From positions 31,106,770 to 31,170,769 of the forward strand of contig NC_080682.1 of the NCBI RefSeq assembly GCF_030445035.2: DNA of 64,000 bases, given 5' to 3'. The notes beneath the pieces were generated by a model that worked only from the letters and a program-made list of their open reading frames with translations, had not been told where the DNA came from and ran no database searches. Source of the DNA: Dasypus novemcinctus (Eukaryota; Chordata; Mammalia; Cingulata; Dasypodidae). A program made the translations under genes and the position numbers. Below, piece after piece: positions 47,292 through 59,235 of this stretch; positions within the stretch are counted from its first letter, which is position 1; each line of letters begins with the position of its first letter.

Positions 47292-49239
47292 TGTGGTGAA
47301 TTGAATTGTATACTCCATTTAGACATGTTCTTATACTTGTTCTGCATGGTGGTGGCTGTGGACTCGTTGTGGATAGATCTCTCCAAGATTTTACTTCAGT
47401 TGAGGTATGACAGCATGAGAATCAAATGGATTTAGTTGCCAGGACAGGTTGCTGTGTGCATTGCCAAGTGACAGAAAAATGAACAACCAAGGATTACCAT
47501 AGGAAGAAAGTATTTCCTTGCTGATGCTCTAATTTTGGACTTTTACCTAGCCACAGAATCATGAACAGATTCATTGTTTAAGCAAATCCATTGTATGATA
47601 TTTGTTTTAGCAGTTGGAAAAATAAACCTGTTTTTTGGTACTGGAATGTAGGGTGCTTTGTAAAAAACCTAAAAATGTGGAAATAGCTTTGGGAATAAGG
47701 CTACTTCCAATGAGGTATTAGAAGAGAATAATTAATATGTTATTGTAAATTGGAAGAAAGGCAATACTTGTCATAAATTGGCAGAGAACTTGGCAAAATT
47801 GTGTTCTGGATGTTGGTTTGAAAGTAAAATTTTTAAGAGATGAAATTGGATATTAACTGAGGAGATTTCCAGGTTAGGTGCAGAAGGTACACCCCATCTT
47901 CTACTTGCAGCTAGCTTATAGTAAAATGCAAGAAGAAGGGGATAAAGTGAGAACTAGATTCTTAAGCCCAAAGAAACCAGAAAGTGAAGTTTGGAAAGTT
48001 CTAAGTTTATCCAAAAATTGCTTTACTTTCCCTGCTGCTAACCAAATGCCATGTAATAGCTTTGTTTCCTTTCTGGAATGGGAATGTTTATCCTACGTCT
48101 GTTCCACAATTCCCTATTGGAAATATATAACTTATTTTCTAAGATTCACAAGTCCACAGAGGATTACTTTGTCCTAGAATGGATCATATTCTTAACTGAT
48201 TTTGATGAAACTTTGTACTTACCATTATTACTGAAATGACTCAAGTCTGTTGGGCTTTTGTAGTGTGTCCCCTGCTCCCACCCTGCCTTTCGCTTCCTTA
48301 CACTTTGCCCGCCTGTTGCTCGTAACCTCCCTGTATTATGGCCCTTCTCAGCAGCAGTTTGTGCTGCTGCCTCCCTCTGCCCCTCCTCCCAGCCACTGTT
48401 ATCTTCCCCCTCCCAGCCGATCGCTGTTCTTCCCGCCTCATTTCAACCGCCCTCATCCCGTATCCGCCCCGGCACAACCTCGGAAACAGCCCCCTCTGCC
48501 ATCAATGGCTTACGTCATAAACCGCAGGTCCGCCCTTGCCTCTGCAGCCAATCCTCAGCTGCCCCGCGGACATGCCCCTCCCACAACCTCCCTGCCTCCA
48601 TGACACTATAAAACCCCATGTACTTCCCGAATAAAATCAGACCTGCGCATAGACCTCGTCTCCGTGGTTTTTCCTCCATCGAACCGCGCGTCCCCCAAGC
48701 CTTGAGCCACCCGCTGCCGCCCCGGTCAGGCCGTGGCGTAGGCCCGATCCCCGGCAGCGACTCGCCTGCAGTGACCCGCCTGCAGTGCCGCAGCGGAGGC
48801 CAACAGTAGTGTAATTAATGCATTTTGCTGTGGGAAGAACCTGTCCTTTTGGGTCTAGATGGATATTTTCTTGATCTTGGTCCACATTCTGGTGAACCAA
48901 GATCTCTTAAAAATATTACTTCAGTTAAGATAGGGCCTCATTGAATCATTTTGGGTTTTAATCCAAAATTCTAGAGTCCTTTATAGAAAAAATGAGAATC
49001 AAAAAGACATAGAAGCCAGGAGAGACTTCCATGCGCATTGCCATGTGACACAAAAGCTAAGGGCCAATTTTCTCCTGCAACCAGCCAGTCACAGAATACC
49101 ACAGTCTTTGGAAAGAAAGCATCATCTTGCTGACACCTCAATTTTGCACTTCTCTTAACCTCAAAATGGTGAGTCAATAAATATCCATTTTTAAAGACAA
49201 ACTTTTTAATGTTATTTTAGCATCTGGGAAATTAAAACA
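47292..49239 (+). mobile_element. Fossil MaLR/MLT1-type element with both LTRs
   Basis: A 5' LTR (47292 to about 47628) and a 3' LTR (about 48812-49239) share 'attacttcagtt', 'gacagaaaaatgaacaaccaagg'-type text and an end before 'aaacc' or 'aaaca'. The internal region opens 'tttggtactgg', the MaLR hallmark. Flanks read 'ttagt' and 'gtagt', a near-match consistent with a 5-base target repeat. A solo ERV2-type LTR sits inside. It is old and broken, and absent from units A and B. Confidence 0.65.
48266..48805 (+). mobile_element. Solo LTR of ERV2 (class II) type inside the MaLR element
   Basis: A 540-base GC-rich, CpG-bearing block runs from 'tgtcccc' to 'ccaaca'. It is flanked by the perfect 6-base repeat 'gtagtg' (48260-48265 and 48806-48811). 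It has 'tataaaac' near 48608 and 'aataaaatc' near 48630. The 6-base repeat supports class II. It is younger than the MaLR it interrupts. The 117-residue proline-rich frame over it is an artefact. Confidence 0.85.
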
Positions 49240-51400
49240 GTAGTGAATGCTATACTTTCATAAAATCATTGAAATTTGAATTGCACATGATTGGGAAAAT
49301 GCAATCAGACACACTTAAGGAAAAAAGTTTTTATTTAAATTAAACATTGAATAACTGTAAGATTTCTAAATGGGGATGTGAAGGAAACTTTCATAAATGG
49401 AATAAACAGGATGAACAATGAAACGGAAATTGAAGTCTTTAAATAGAGAATCTAATGAATTTTATTAGATGTCTCTTTCGACTGGAGGAAAAGAGTATAG
49501 ATTTAATGTAATGAAGCATCACATTAAAATCACTTCTGTTCCCTTCCTGACTTGGATCAATTAAGTTACAAAAGTGAAAAATTAAAAGTTTAGTAGTTGC
49601 TAAAGCTGTTGTAGCATTCACTAGGGGAAAATACAGAACCGGATATCTAATTAATCTCATGTTTGCCTAACACAGAAGTAGGCAGGCAGAGACTTTAGAG
49701 ACTTTAGTTCCAAATGTCATTAGGTAAAAATAAAATGTGATATGTCTCTTGTTCACCTACCAGATGCATGGAGAGAAAGATTTGCTCAATTCAGGTAGAG
49801 TTCTGAGTTGCCATATATAAAGAATATAGGAAAATATTTAAGAAAAGTGTGCGGTCAACTATTGAGGAATTTTTAATGAATTGTTTTATACCTACTTATT
49901 CCATTAAATAAATTCTGAAATCTCATGACCAAACAATATTTTTTTATTGGAGCTGTGTGAATTTAATTGACCTCATTTGTGTGAAGCATAGATTTTACAA
50001 ATTAATATTTTAACCAAGATTCCTAAATAAGCCATTATTTTTACCTCTGAGAAATTTATATCACTATACTTATTAATTTGATGTGTTCTGGTTGTTAAGT
50101 TGACGTTTCACATTTAAAGAACCAATATGTGTAAACTCAAGTCCACATGGGCCACATATCACAATATTAAATTCTAGAAAAAAATTAAAATCAGACAAAA
50201 GCTCACATTCTAATTTTCATATAGCAACAGAAAGATACATACATACCACACAAACATATAATCACATACACACGTATATAAAAAATGGAATTCCATATAT
50301 TTACAAAATATTTATTGTTCCTCTTCCTATTTTAATTTTTACTAGAAACATCAATGTAAAATCCAGAGATGTAAATATGTGTTAAATCCTGTTGTTGGGA
50401 GCAGATGTGGCTCAAGGTCCTGGGTTTGTACCTGGTGCCTCCTAAAAACAAAAAAAAAAAAAACAAGCAATCAAGTGAAAAAGAAAAACAATTCAGGAGA
50501 GGCTATGTGGCTCAGTGGTTGAGTGCCAGCTTCCTGCATACATGGTCCTGGGTTCATTCTCTGGCCCTGGAAGCTCAAAAAGTGATAGTAGGGAATGAAT
50601 TTGGCTTAAGCATTTGAGCGCCCTCCTCCCATATGGCAAGTCCCAGTTTCAGTTCCCAGTGCCTCCAAAAAGAAAAACAAAACAAAACAGACAACAAGCA
50701 GACAAGGAGGCAGACAATGAGCAAAAACAAGGAGCAAACAATGAGAAGATAACAAGCAAACAGATGAGGAAGTGAACGCAAGGGAAAATGAAAAATAAAA
50801 TGATAGTGAAGTTCAATAAAACTTATCTCATATTTCTGTAAACACTAAAACACCACAAAATAAAAACGTTGACATGATAATTATATTTAATAATTTATAT
50901 ACAATATCATGTCAATGATACGCTCATTTTTGCTGAAGCTTTAAAATCATTCTTGTTTATTGAAGAATGAAATAAATGTGATCACTTTTGTTGTCCATTT
51001 GTTAATTTTCACATATATGAGATGTTTAGTACTGTATCATCTTGCCCTGTCTACTTAGTTTTGGTGTTCATTTCACATTAGTTTAGTTTTAAGTATGAAA
51101 TGAGCTGTCAGTTCAATCAAATTTTCTGCCTGTGAAAGGCAATAGAGGCTAGTACATCACATATCTCATGAATGATATCTAGATTCAGAATAAAAATTTC
51201 TTAACTTCCTATCTCAGACTTTTAAAAACAATTTTCAACCAGAAAACAATGCCTCTTGAAAAGTCACACTTGTCTGGGTATTTTTTGAGGATAAATAAGA
51301 AAATTTGGAGAAACAAAGCACTTTCTGCTTTACAGATAATAGCATGTGGATATCCAGATAGTTACATATGGGTCAACTCTTTCTTGATCATTTTGCAAAA
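49240..51400. other. Upstream part of OR unit C
   Basis: No gene. It aligns with 28390-30740 and 41810-44040: 'cataaaatcattgaa' at 49259 against 'cacaaaatcattgaa' at 28401. Only this copy carries the tRNA SINE trimer at 50396-50690. Confidence 0.6.
50396..50690 (+). mobile_element. Short tRNA-derived SINE, trimer
   Basis: Three tRNA-like units lie in a row with A-rich linkers: the first from 'gggagcagatgtggctcaa', the second around 'ggctatgtggctcagtgg' with 'cctgggttcattc', and the third around 'gaatttggcttaagc'. The tail is A-rich and continues to about 50800. Confidence 0.65.
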
Positions 51401-51419
51401 TTTGGAAGAAGAATAAAGA

Positions 51420-52344
51420 ATAGACATGGGAAATTTTTCTCCTTTGACTGAATTCTTTTCTTGATAGTAACTACTAACTTCAAGATCTAAGAGGACTTAT
51501 TCATCATACTTTGAGTTGCTTATTTAATTAATATTCTTGAAAATCTTGGAATGATCATTCTAATTAGATTGCATTCCCAGCTTCATACACCAAAGTACTT
51601 TTTCCTCGGCCATCTTTCCTTCTATGACCTCTGCTATTGCACAACAATTGGGTCCAAGATGCTCCTGGACCTCTTTGACAAGAAAACATCAGTTCCTTAT
51701 TTGTTTGTGTTCTTTATTATTCATCTTCTGTATCTTTGTAGATTCTGAATGTTCTCCTGTTGGTGGTGATGGCCTTTGGTAGGTACAGGGACATTAGCAA
51801 TCCCTTGCTCTATACAGTCAACATGTACAGCAGGGTGAACTCTATGCTCATGGATGGGGTTTACTTGGTGAGAAAGATGGATGATCTGACACATAGAACA
51901 TTAGCATTCTGCTTATGTTTCTATGAGTCAAATGAGATTATACATTTTTTTCTGTGATTTACCTCTTCTTTACCTCCTTTCTTGTTCTGATATGCAAGTT
52001 GATGATTTCTTGTTATTCACCCTTTTTGGCCTCCTTGAACTGACTACCATATCAGGAGTTCTGGTGTCTTATTGTTATATCATTTTCTCAAATTTAAGAG
52101 TACTTGGCTTAGTATAATTTCCAATCTTTCTTCACCTGCACACCCACTTCACTGTTGTTACAATTTTCCAGGAAACTATGATCTTGATGTATTTTGGCCC
52201 AGTCTTCCCACTCAACAGATGATGACAAAATGATCCCCCTGTTTTACACATTTGTGATTACCATATTCAACCCCCTATTTTGTAGCCTATGGATTAAGGA
52301 TGGTAAGAGTCCCTGGAAAGACTAAAAAATAAAGATCATTTTAA
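51420..52344 (+). pseudogene. OR5W2: Olfactory receptor pseudogene, OR5W2-like (locus C), heavily decayed
   Basis: Full-length relic of the receptor seen at loci A and B. The start codon position reads ATA (51420) and the first downstream ATG is 51426. Three separate open stretches in shifted frames carry recognisable segments: 51551-51748 with 'YFFLGHLSFYDLCY', 51760-51957 with '[22 protein letters not shown]', and 51923-52117 with '[15 protein letters not shown]'. Helix 6-7 text continues to about 52300 with further breaks. DRY is altered to GRY. At least three frameshifts plus start loss make it the oldest pseudogene of the trio. The splice-acceptor position upstream is lost too. Confidence 0.88.
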
Positions 52345-53640
52345 ATATATATATTTACACACATGCATATATACATGTACACATAGGCACATATACAGAC
52401 AGTTTTATTCCTCAAATCATAAAATATTATACAATGTCTCAAATTATTTAATTCAATTATTACTAACCTCTAATGATATTAATATTTTATAGATTATATG
52501 TCATGCATCATTTGTCTTCCTTTTATCTAAGTAAATTATTCTTTTTTTAGAGAACTTTCCAACCTAGTTATTTTGTCAAATTTTCATTTGTTCAATCTGA
52601 TTTTTATATATTACTTGAATTTCCTAAGAGTTACTTGGTGTATACTACCTGCCTGTTGCATTTTTAGGTGCTCTCTATTTCTGATGGATCCAATTGTTTC
52701 TATAATAACAAGTCACATAATTTGCTGGAAATGAGAAACATTAGCCAAATAATACAAATAATTCATACCAAATACAAGACACCATAAAGTAAAACATCAG
52801 AATTCAAAGCAACATTCTAAACCTAGTGTACAGGGAAGAAAAGTTTGAAATGAAGACTCTTTATTTTTGAATATAAATAATGAATAGATGCTGAGACCAG
52901 CTCAGCAATAGGTTTGCTGAAAGGGAAGATGACATGGAATTGAAGAAATAAAAGGACAGAAAGAAAGATACAAGAGAGGAAATAAAGATGGGACAAGGGG
53001 GCTTTCAGCTTCTGAAACTGAGAACCTTGACCCTAGTTTCCACCTCGTATTTAGTTGAAACTACCAAGCAGCTGTTTGCTGTTAGAATTGCAGCATCATT
53101 TACAATAACAGGGAACAACTGCAACATCTAACGACTGCAACATCTACAATAGAACAGGTGTACCATTTACAATAAGATATAGGTAAGCCAGTTTCTCACA
53201 ACAAGTAGAGATACAAATTGCAAGACAAAAGAGTTCTAGTTAGAGAGTTTGCTAATTAGATATACTAAGGTGGTTTGGACTACGCTTTTGTAGAGGAAAT
53301 GGAATCCAATAGGACTAGGTTAAAAATAGTAAAACTTAAGTCTTGGTAAAGTAGTCCTTTTGCTATAATTCCTAACATAGTCACTTCCTCCAGAAAGCTT
53401 TTCTTCTCTCTTTCCTCATTCTTAGCTCTAGTTAAATGCTCCCTCTTTGTGGTTCATAAAGGTCCCTCCTCAATCAATCATCATATCTATTACTGTTAAA
53501 TCATTACCTACATTGAGTTTGTGAGCATTCTGTGCTCAATTACTTCATCCCTATTATCTCAAGCACCTGCGTCACATCTGTGATACAGAATGTGAACCCA
53601 AAAAATAACAAAACCAACACTCCCAATAATACTTTTTCTT
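52345..53640. other. Downstream part of OR unit C
   Basis: No gene. It aligns in part with 31679-32480 and 44938-45950. Positions 52840-53345 do not align obviously with A or B and were not identified. Confidence 0.5.
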
Positions 53641-53644
53641 TTTC

Positions 53645-53865
53645 TTTTTTTTTTTTTTTTGAGGCCCTGGGGCCAGGCTTTGAACCCTGGACATTTTGCA
53701 CAGGAAGCCAGCACTCAACTATTGAGCCACATTGGCTCCACTGAGTTGGCTGTTTTGTCGGTTTCCTTGTTGTTTTGGTTTTTTTAGAGACACCAGGAAT
53801 GAGCCAGGGATGTCCATGTGTGAAGGAGATGCTCAAACACTTGAGTCACATCTGATCCCCCAATA
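53645..53865 (-). mobile_element. Short tRNA-derived SINE dimer, antisense
   Basis: After a poly-T run, two tRNA-like units are seen in complement: 'ggctttgaaccctgg' with 'attgagccacatt', then 'cttgagtcacatctgatcccc'. Present only in unit C. Confidence 0.6.
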
Positions 53866-53869
53866 CATT

Positions 53870-54712
53870 TTATTTTTTTAAATATGTGCTTTTATATTTT
53901 TCAATTATACTTAGATAAAATAAATGTTACATAGAAAATATAGAAGATTCCCATATGCCCTGCTCCCTACCCTTCCCACATTTTCCCACATTAACAAAAT
54001 CATTCATTAGTGTGGTACATTTGTACCACATTTTGGAGCACTGTCATGGAGTGTGGACTATAGTTTACATTGTAATTTACACTCTCTCTTGCACAATATT
54101 TAAGTTATGACAAGATATATAATGGCCTGTATCTGTCATTGCAATGTCACTTTCAGGACGATTCTCAAGTACTGAAAATATCCCCATATTATGCCTATTT
54201 TTCCCTCTTCTTCCCATCAGAACCTCCAGTAGCCACTGCCTCCATATCAATGATAGAAATTCTTCCATTGCTAGAATCACAGTAAGTCGATATGGAATAA
54301 CAGAAAGTCTCTACTCTAGTCCATCATTCTTTCCCCAATCCTGAGAATTCTGGGATGGTGATGCCCACTTCACGTCTAATTGAGAGGGGCTTAGATTCCA
54401 TGGGGCAGATGGATGGGACTCACTTGCTTGCAGTTTCAGATGCTCTCTGTTCCTTGGAATGGTCATTGCTCATCACCATCTCCATGTTAGCTGTCTTGGG
54501 TGAGTCCAATGTACTGGAGAGTAGATGTTGCATCTCTGCCGAGATTCAGTGCCCAACTGGTACATGGACAGCCCAAAGATTTAAGTCCCTTGGACCTATA
54601 CCTCTCAACTCTAGAATTAACTATATTAACTATATTAACAGGCATATGTGCCTGTGTGTACATGTATATATAGTTTCAAATAGAAGCGGCAGAAGAACCA
54701 CGTCTTCCAAAA
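53870..54712 (-). mobile_element. L1 3'-UTR type repeat, antisense, in unit C
   Basis: Complement of the shared L1 3' end: 'acattttggagcactgtcatgg', 'gcccaactggtacatggaca', and an end near the complement of the 'cccttctatttg' region. Unit C sequence resumes at about 54713 ('aacttgtaagaaa' near 54785 matches 46030). Confidence 0.65.
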
Positions 54713-56564
54713 CATTTTAAATTGCTTATTAGATGTCAGTGAAAATAAAATTAACTGAATATAGTATGTGTCTTAATTTTTATAACTTGTAAGAAAGAAA
54801 ATTAAAGTACATAATTTGGATGTTGACATGAAAGTAGTATATCTATAAAATATTCATTGGGTACTTTCCTGGAATTTACCTACTTCATCTGTTCTGTTCA
54901 AGTTTTCTGATATCAAAATATCGGAAGAAAATTATTGAGAAGACATGGATATAACCATATATTTGAAGGAACTGCCAAGACTCAAGGACATTCTTAACTA
55001 TCCATTACAAGATGTGCAAGCTAAAAGCCAAATGTCTTAGATTATTTAGCGGTCATTGTAAAATGTCCTGTGTGAAAACATTTCAGAAAGGAAATAACAC
55101 CCAAGGAGCAGCAATGCTTTTCAACATGGCATGTCTTAGTGGAACTCTGTAACATATTAGGGGGAAGTATGATGGTGGAAAATGTATGAGAATGCTTGTT
55201 TGGGGGAAAAAAAGATGTTAATGAAGGCTTTAATTTTCTCAATTAACCCACAGTCTTTCAGAAATCTTATTTATGATCACCAGCATGGTAGAAAACATTG
55301 TTTGAAATATATTAAAGTCCAAACAAAGTGAGAGATCAGTGGATTATCACTAATTTGAAGATATAAGCATGTCATATTAATTAATGCATCTCCATTCCAT
55401 ATGACAGACTAATTTAATGCGCTTATTTTTCCTTTTAATCACATCTTATAATGTGAAACTAAAGAGAAGGAAAATTTAAACCCAATAAATAAGGTTTTTA
55501 ATTCTCAATAAATGGATATCTAAAAGTAGAATGAATCTATTTAATTGAATGCAGGCTTCCTTGCCCTGAAATTGGATAATCCAAAATGAATGATAACTTA
55601 CTGAGATTTAGTTTTGGAGATTCATGACTCAAATAGGAATTGATAAAGATGGTCCAAACTAACTCTTCTATCTGGAGATTTTACAAAATATTGGGAAAAT
55701 ATAACATAAAGTTTTTTATCTATTCTAATTTATCTATTTCAATCCTTACCTTTCCCTCCCATTTACTCTCTCTGCATCATACCCTTCTCACACATTTACC
55801 AATGACTGATAACAAATATTGTTGTCCAAATAAATATTATCAATGACTATAGAGGTTTAAAATTATATGTGTTTTTATACCTTGATTCATTCCTTAAGGT
55901 TTGACACTGAAATCCAAAAATATAGGAATGGCATAGTTATGATAGATTTTAGTATATGTATAAAAGAGCAAATAGGCAGGCATATACTTGTTAGATAGTA
56001 ACTACCACTGTAATAAAAGAACAGTGATAATAATGATCCAGTACGTGGGAAGCCTTGTGTTAAAGTCAAAAGCAGCAGCTTTTATCTGCTATGGAAATCC
56101 TCCTTTAGAAGCATACTATAAAAAGTTACCCAGTGCCACTCTAAATCACTGTGGTCTTTAAGAAGCTATTCTTCCTTATTGGACCTCGGTTCTCCCTTTG
56201 TAAAGGAGTAGTTCAAACTAGATTATTTCTAAAGTCCATTCCAGTTGTCACATTCTTTCTCTATGTATTGATGCTTTTACTGTTGTATAAATTTCCAACT
56301 ATTGGAGATATTATTTGAAAAGATGGGTGGCTTCACACAAAAGGACTGCATTGCATCTCTATATTGATTTGGCTTGAAATGACAGTGATAATGATGTTTG
56401 TTAGATAGTGTAACTTGCAAATTGCAGAAAAGCAAGTATTTTTAAGTATGGCCCTTTAACTGACCTCTTATTCCACATTTAGATTTTAATAGACCCTTAA
56501 CAGAAGTGGTTATCCAACACATTGGTGTTCAGGTAAATAAAAATTACAACTTCTGTCATGTACC
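54713..56564. other. Gene-free flank of OR unit C
   Basis: No gene. It aligns with unit A up to about 56210 (see 34845-36374). Positions 56210-56564 have no recognised feature. Confidence 0.55.
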
Positions 56565-57064
56565 CTAGCTGAATTAGAATAGCTAAAATGAAAATGACAG
56601 ACAATATTAAATATTGGTAAGGATGTGGTATAACTATATGTCTCACAAACTGGTAGTAGATGTGGGAATTAGCATCCCACTAAGGTGAGGAATTTTCTTT
56701 TTTCTTTGTTTTTTGTTTATTATTATAGAAATAATGAAAATTCTCTAATAATGATTGAAGTGATGAATATGCAACTACGTGATTATACCAAATACCATTG
56801 ATTGTACACTTTGGATGAACTGTATGCTTTATTAATATGATCAATAAAATTGATTTGTTAAAAAAATCTATAAAGGAAATTCTACTATAGCTGGACATAT
56901 ACTAATCTTATGACCCAAAAATTCCATTCCTAGTTTTATACTCAAGAGAAGTGAATTAATATATCTACCCAAAGAGTTTTAAAAATGTTCAAAATGTTCA
57001 TAGTAGCACTATTTTTAATAGCATAAAACTGAAAATAACTCAAATTTCTGTCAACACATTAAAT
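56565..57064 (+). mobile_element. Old L1 3'-end fragment with a second L1 tail inside
   Basis: Old L1 3'-end text ('taaatattggtaaggatgtgg', 'agcactatttttaatagc') is interrupted at about 56690-56868 by a sense L1 tail ('gtgatgaatatgcaactacg', 'gatcaataaaattg'). It pairs with 420-720 in the left block. Confidence 0.5.
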
Positions 57065-57200
57065 CAGGGATTGGAAAACTTTTTTTAATATTTTATATTT
57101 TAGGTTTTGCAGGCTATAAGGTATTAGTCACAACTACTCAAATACATCTTTTTATTATTAAAATAGCCATTGGCATACATAAATGAATATATTTGACTGC
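57065..57200 (+). mobile_element. MER5-like hAT-Charlie DNA transposon fragment
   Basis: 'ggttttgcaggctataagg' and 'agtcacaactactca' match the MER5 style I remember ('ggctttgcaggccata', 'cacaactactcaact'). It is non-autonomous with no transposase. A shorter piece at 722-783 occupies the same relative place in the left block. Confidence 0.55.
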
Positions 57201-58089
57201 TCCTATAAACCATTACAGCTCATACCTTGCCTCCCCTAGCACTAAATTAGAGAATAACTTATGGTGTAGTGGTACATTGAAATTTTATACCACAATGATA
57301 ATAAATGAACTGTTGAACATAATGACATTTAGGAATCTCTCAAACATCATGTTGAGCAGAAGCACTCAGACAATTATTTAACTCCTATATAGTTAAAAAA
57401 CATCTAATACTAATCTAAAATACTGGATATCAATTTATGATGGGGCCCACAAACTGCCACAGAGTGCTGGTAAAGGTTTATCTTTTGACCTGGGTTCTGG
57501 TGTAGGGATGTTTGAATTTCTGAAAATTCACTTGATGTATACTTATTTTATGATCATTTTCTATGTATATCCTACTTTTAAAAGATTTTCCGAAGACAAA
57601 GTCTATACACTATTAGACTGTAAACAATTGCAAGAGATCATTATTATGATTTTTTAAAAATCTCTGGCGTTTCTTGTATACAATATGTTTCCAAAATATG
57701 TTTGCAAAGCTAATAAAGCATGACATTTTCATAGAATATTTTCATTAAATAAGTATCCTTTATGTAACTATGAATGTAATGCCTTTCTTATAGAATAGAG
57801 CTTTCATTATCAACCTAGGGGCACTTTAGTCTTGTTTCCAGCAGAGAGAGACAATGAACCTCCTTCTCATGCACACTACTTATTTCACAACGCCCATGCC
57901 TTGGAGCCAAACTATTTTCTGAAGGAAGCAATTTATAAATAGACAATTGCCAACATGGCGTTATGTTAAGAGCATCAGTGACAATAGGAAAATTATTTAG
58001 GTAGGTATGTTTTATTTTCCTTCCTTTTATGTCTCAGATATCTTAAATTATACTTTAAATTTGCTTTCTTCCTGTGTTTTTGATAGTCA
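57201..58089. other. Gene-free interval with an old L1 tail
   Basis: Positions 57400-57560 resemble an old L1 3' UTR ('cttttgacctgggttctgg'). Positions 57870-57935 match 1995-2040 of the left block. No gene was seen. Confidence 0.45.
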
Positions 58090-58470
58090 TTCTCAATTAA
58101 AATACAAATAGCCATGGTAGCTGCTGAGGGTAGGGAAAGGGAAGAAGAGATAGGATGTGCCGGTATTTTCAGGACTTGGGAGTTGTCCTGGGTAGTGCTG
58201 TAGGGACAGATGATGGACATTATATGCCCTGCCATTGCCCACTGGGTGGACTGGGGGAGAGCATAAACTACAGTGTAAACCATTATCCATGTGGTGCAGT
58301 AGTGCTCCAAAATGTATTCGCCAAATGCAGTGAATGTCTCACTATAATGAAAGAGGTTGTTGATGTGGGAGGATTGGGGTGTGGGGGTGGGGGTTATATG
58401 GGGACCTCGTATTTTTTTTAAAGTAACATTTTAAAAAATAGAGAAAAATTAAAAATAAAAATAAAATAAA
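58090..58470 (+). mobile_element. L1 3'-UTR type repeat, sense, truncated
   Basis: Carries 'gtagctgctgagggtaggg', 'cccactgggtggactggg' and 'tatggggacctcgta', with an A-rich tail from about 58435. Same family as the copy at 10038. Confidence 0.7.
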
Positions 58471-59200
58471 ATACGTTAAATCATTAAGTCACTTGGAGAT
58501 AATTTAGATTATCCAAATTTCAGCAGTATTCACACTCCAACTCAGATTTTAATGGGAGAGGGAGTTATACTACATGATACATGGTGTGGACAGGCAATGG
58601 TTTTGGGGAAGTTAAAGTCTGGGTCCTGCCTAAATTCAGCATAGCCTGAGGGAATTTGAATCCCTGGAGACAGGGAAGCACCTGTGGGGAAAACTTGTTA
58701 GAAAAGGACTCAAAAAGTGACCAAGGATGACTCCATCTCTTTCAAATATATACCAGAAAAGTAGATAATAGTAGCAAAGCTGTTTAGTAACATAAATAGA
58801 TACATTTCTTGAGTATACCTGGTGGAAAACTATTGCAATTATTTAGGTGGTTTGAGGTTCGTCTCAATAAATTTCCCACAGGAGTACATTTGGTATTTTA
58901 GTATTGGGATCATAACACTAAAAATGGCAATGAAATATGAAAAGGCATTAAAATTGTGGCAAAAATCACTTTTCCCCAAAGCAGAAACATACTAAATTCC
59001 CTGATTTTAGTCTGGGTGTTCTAGATTTATAGAAGGCAAGAGAAAAGTCAACAACGACAAACTACATAAAATCAAGAAAAACAACAATAAAATATGTGAA
59101 CCTTTTACTCCCAGGTGAGGTTTCAGAAGAAACAAAAGATTACCTGGAGCATTGGTGTGCATAAAATACTACATACTACACAAGTTACTTTTCACTGCTT

Positions 59201-59235
<35 letters not shown>

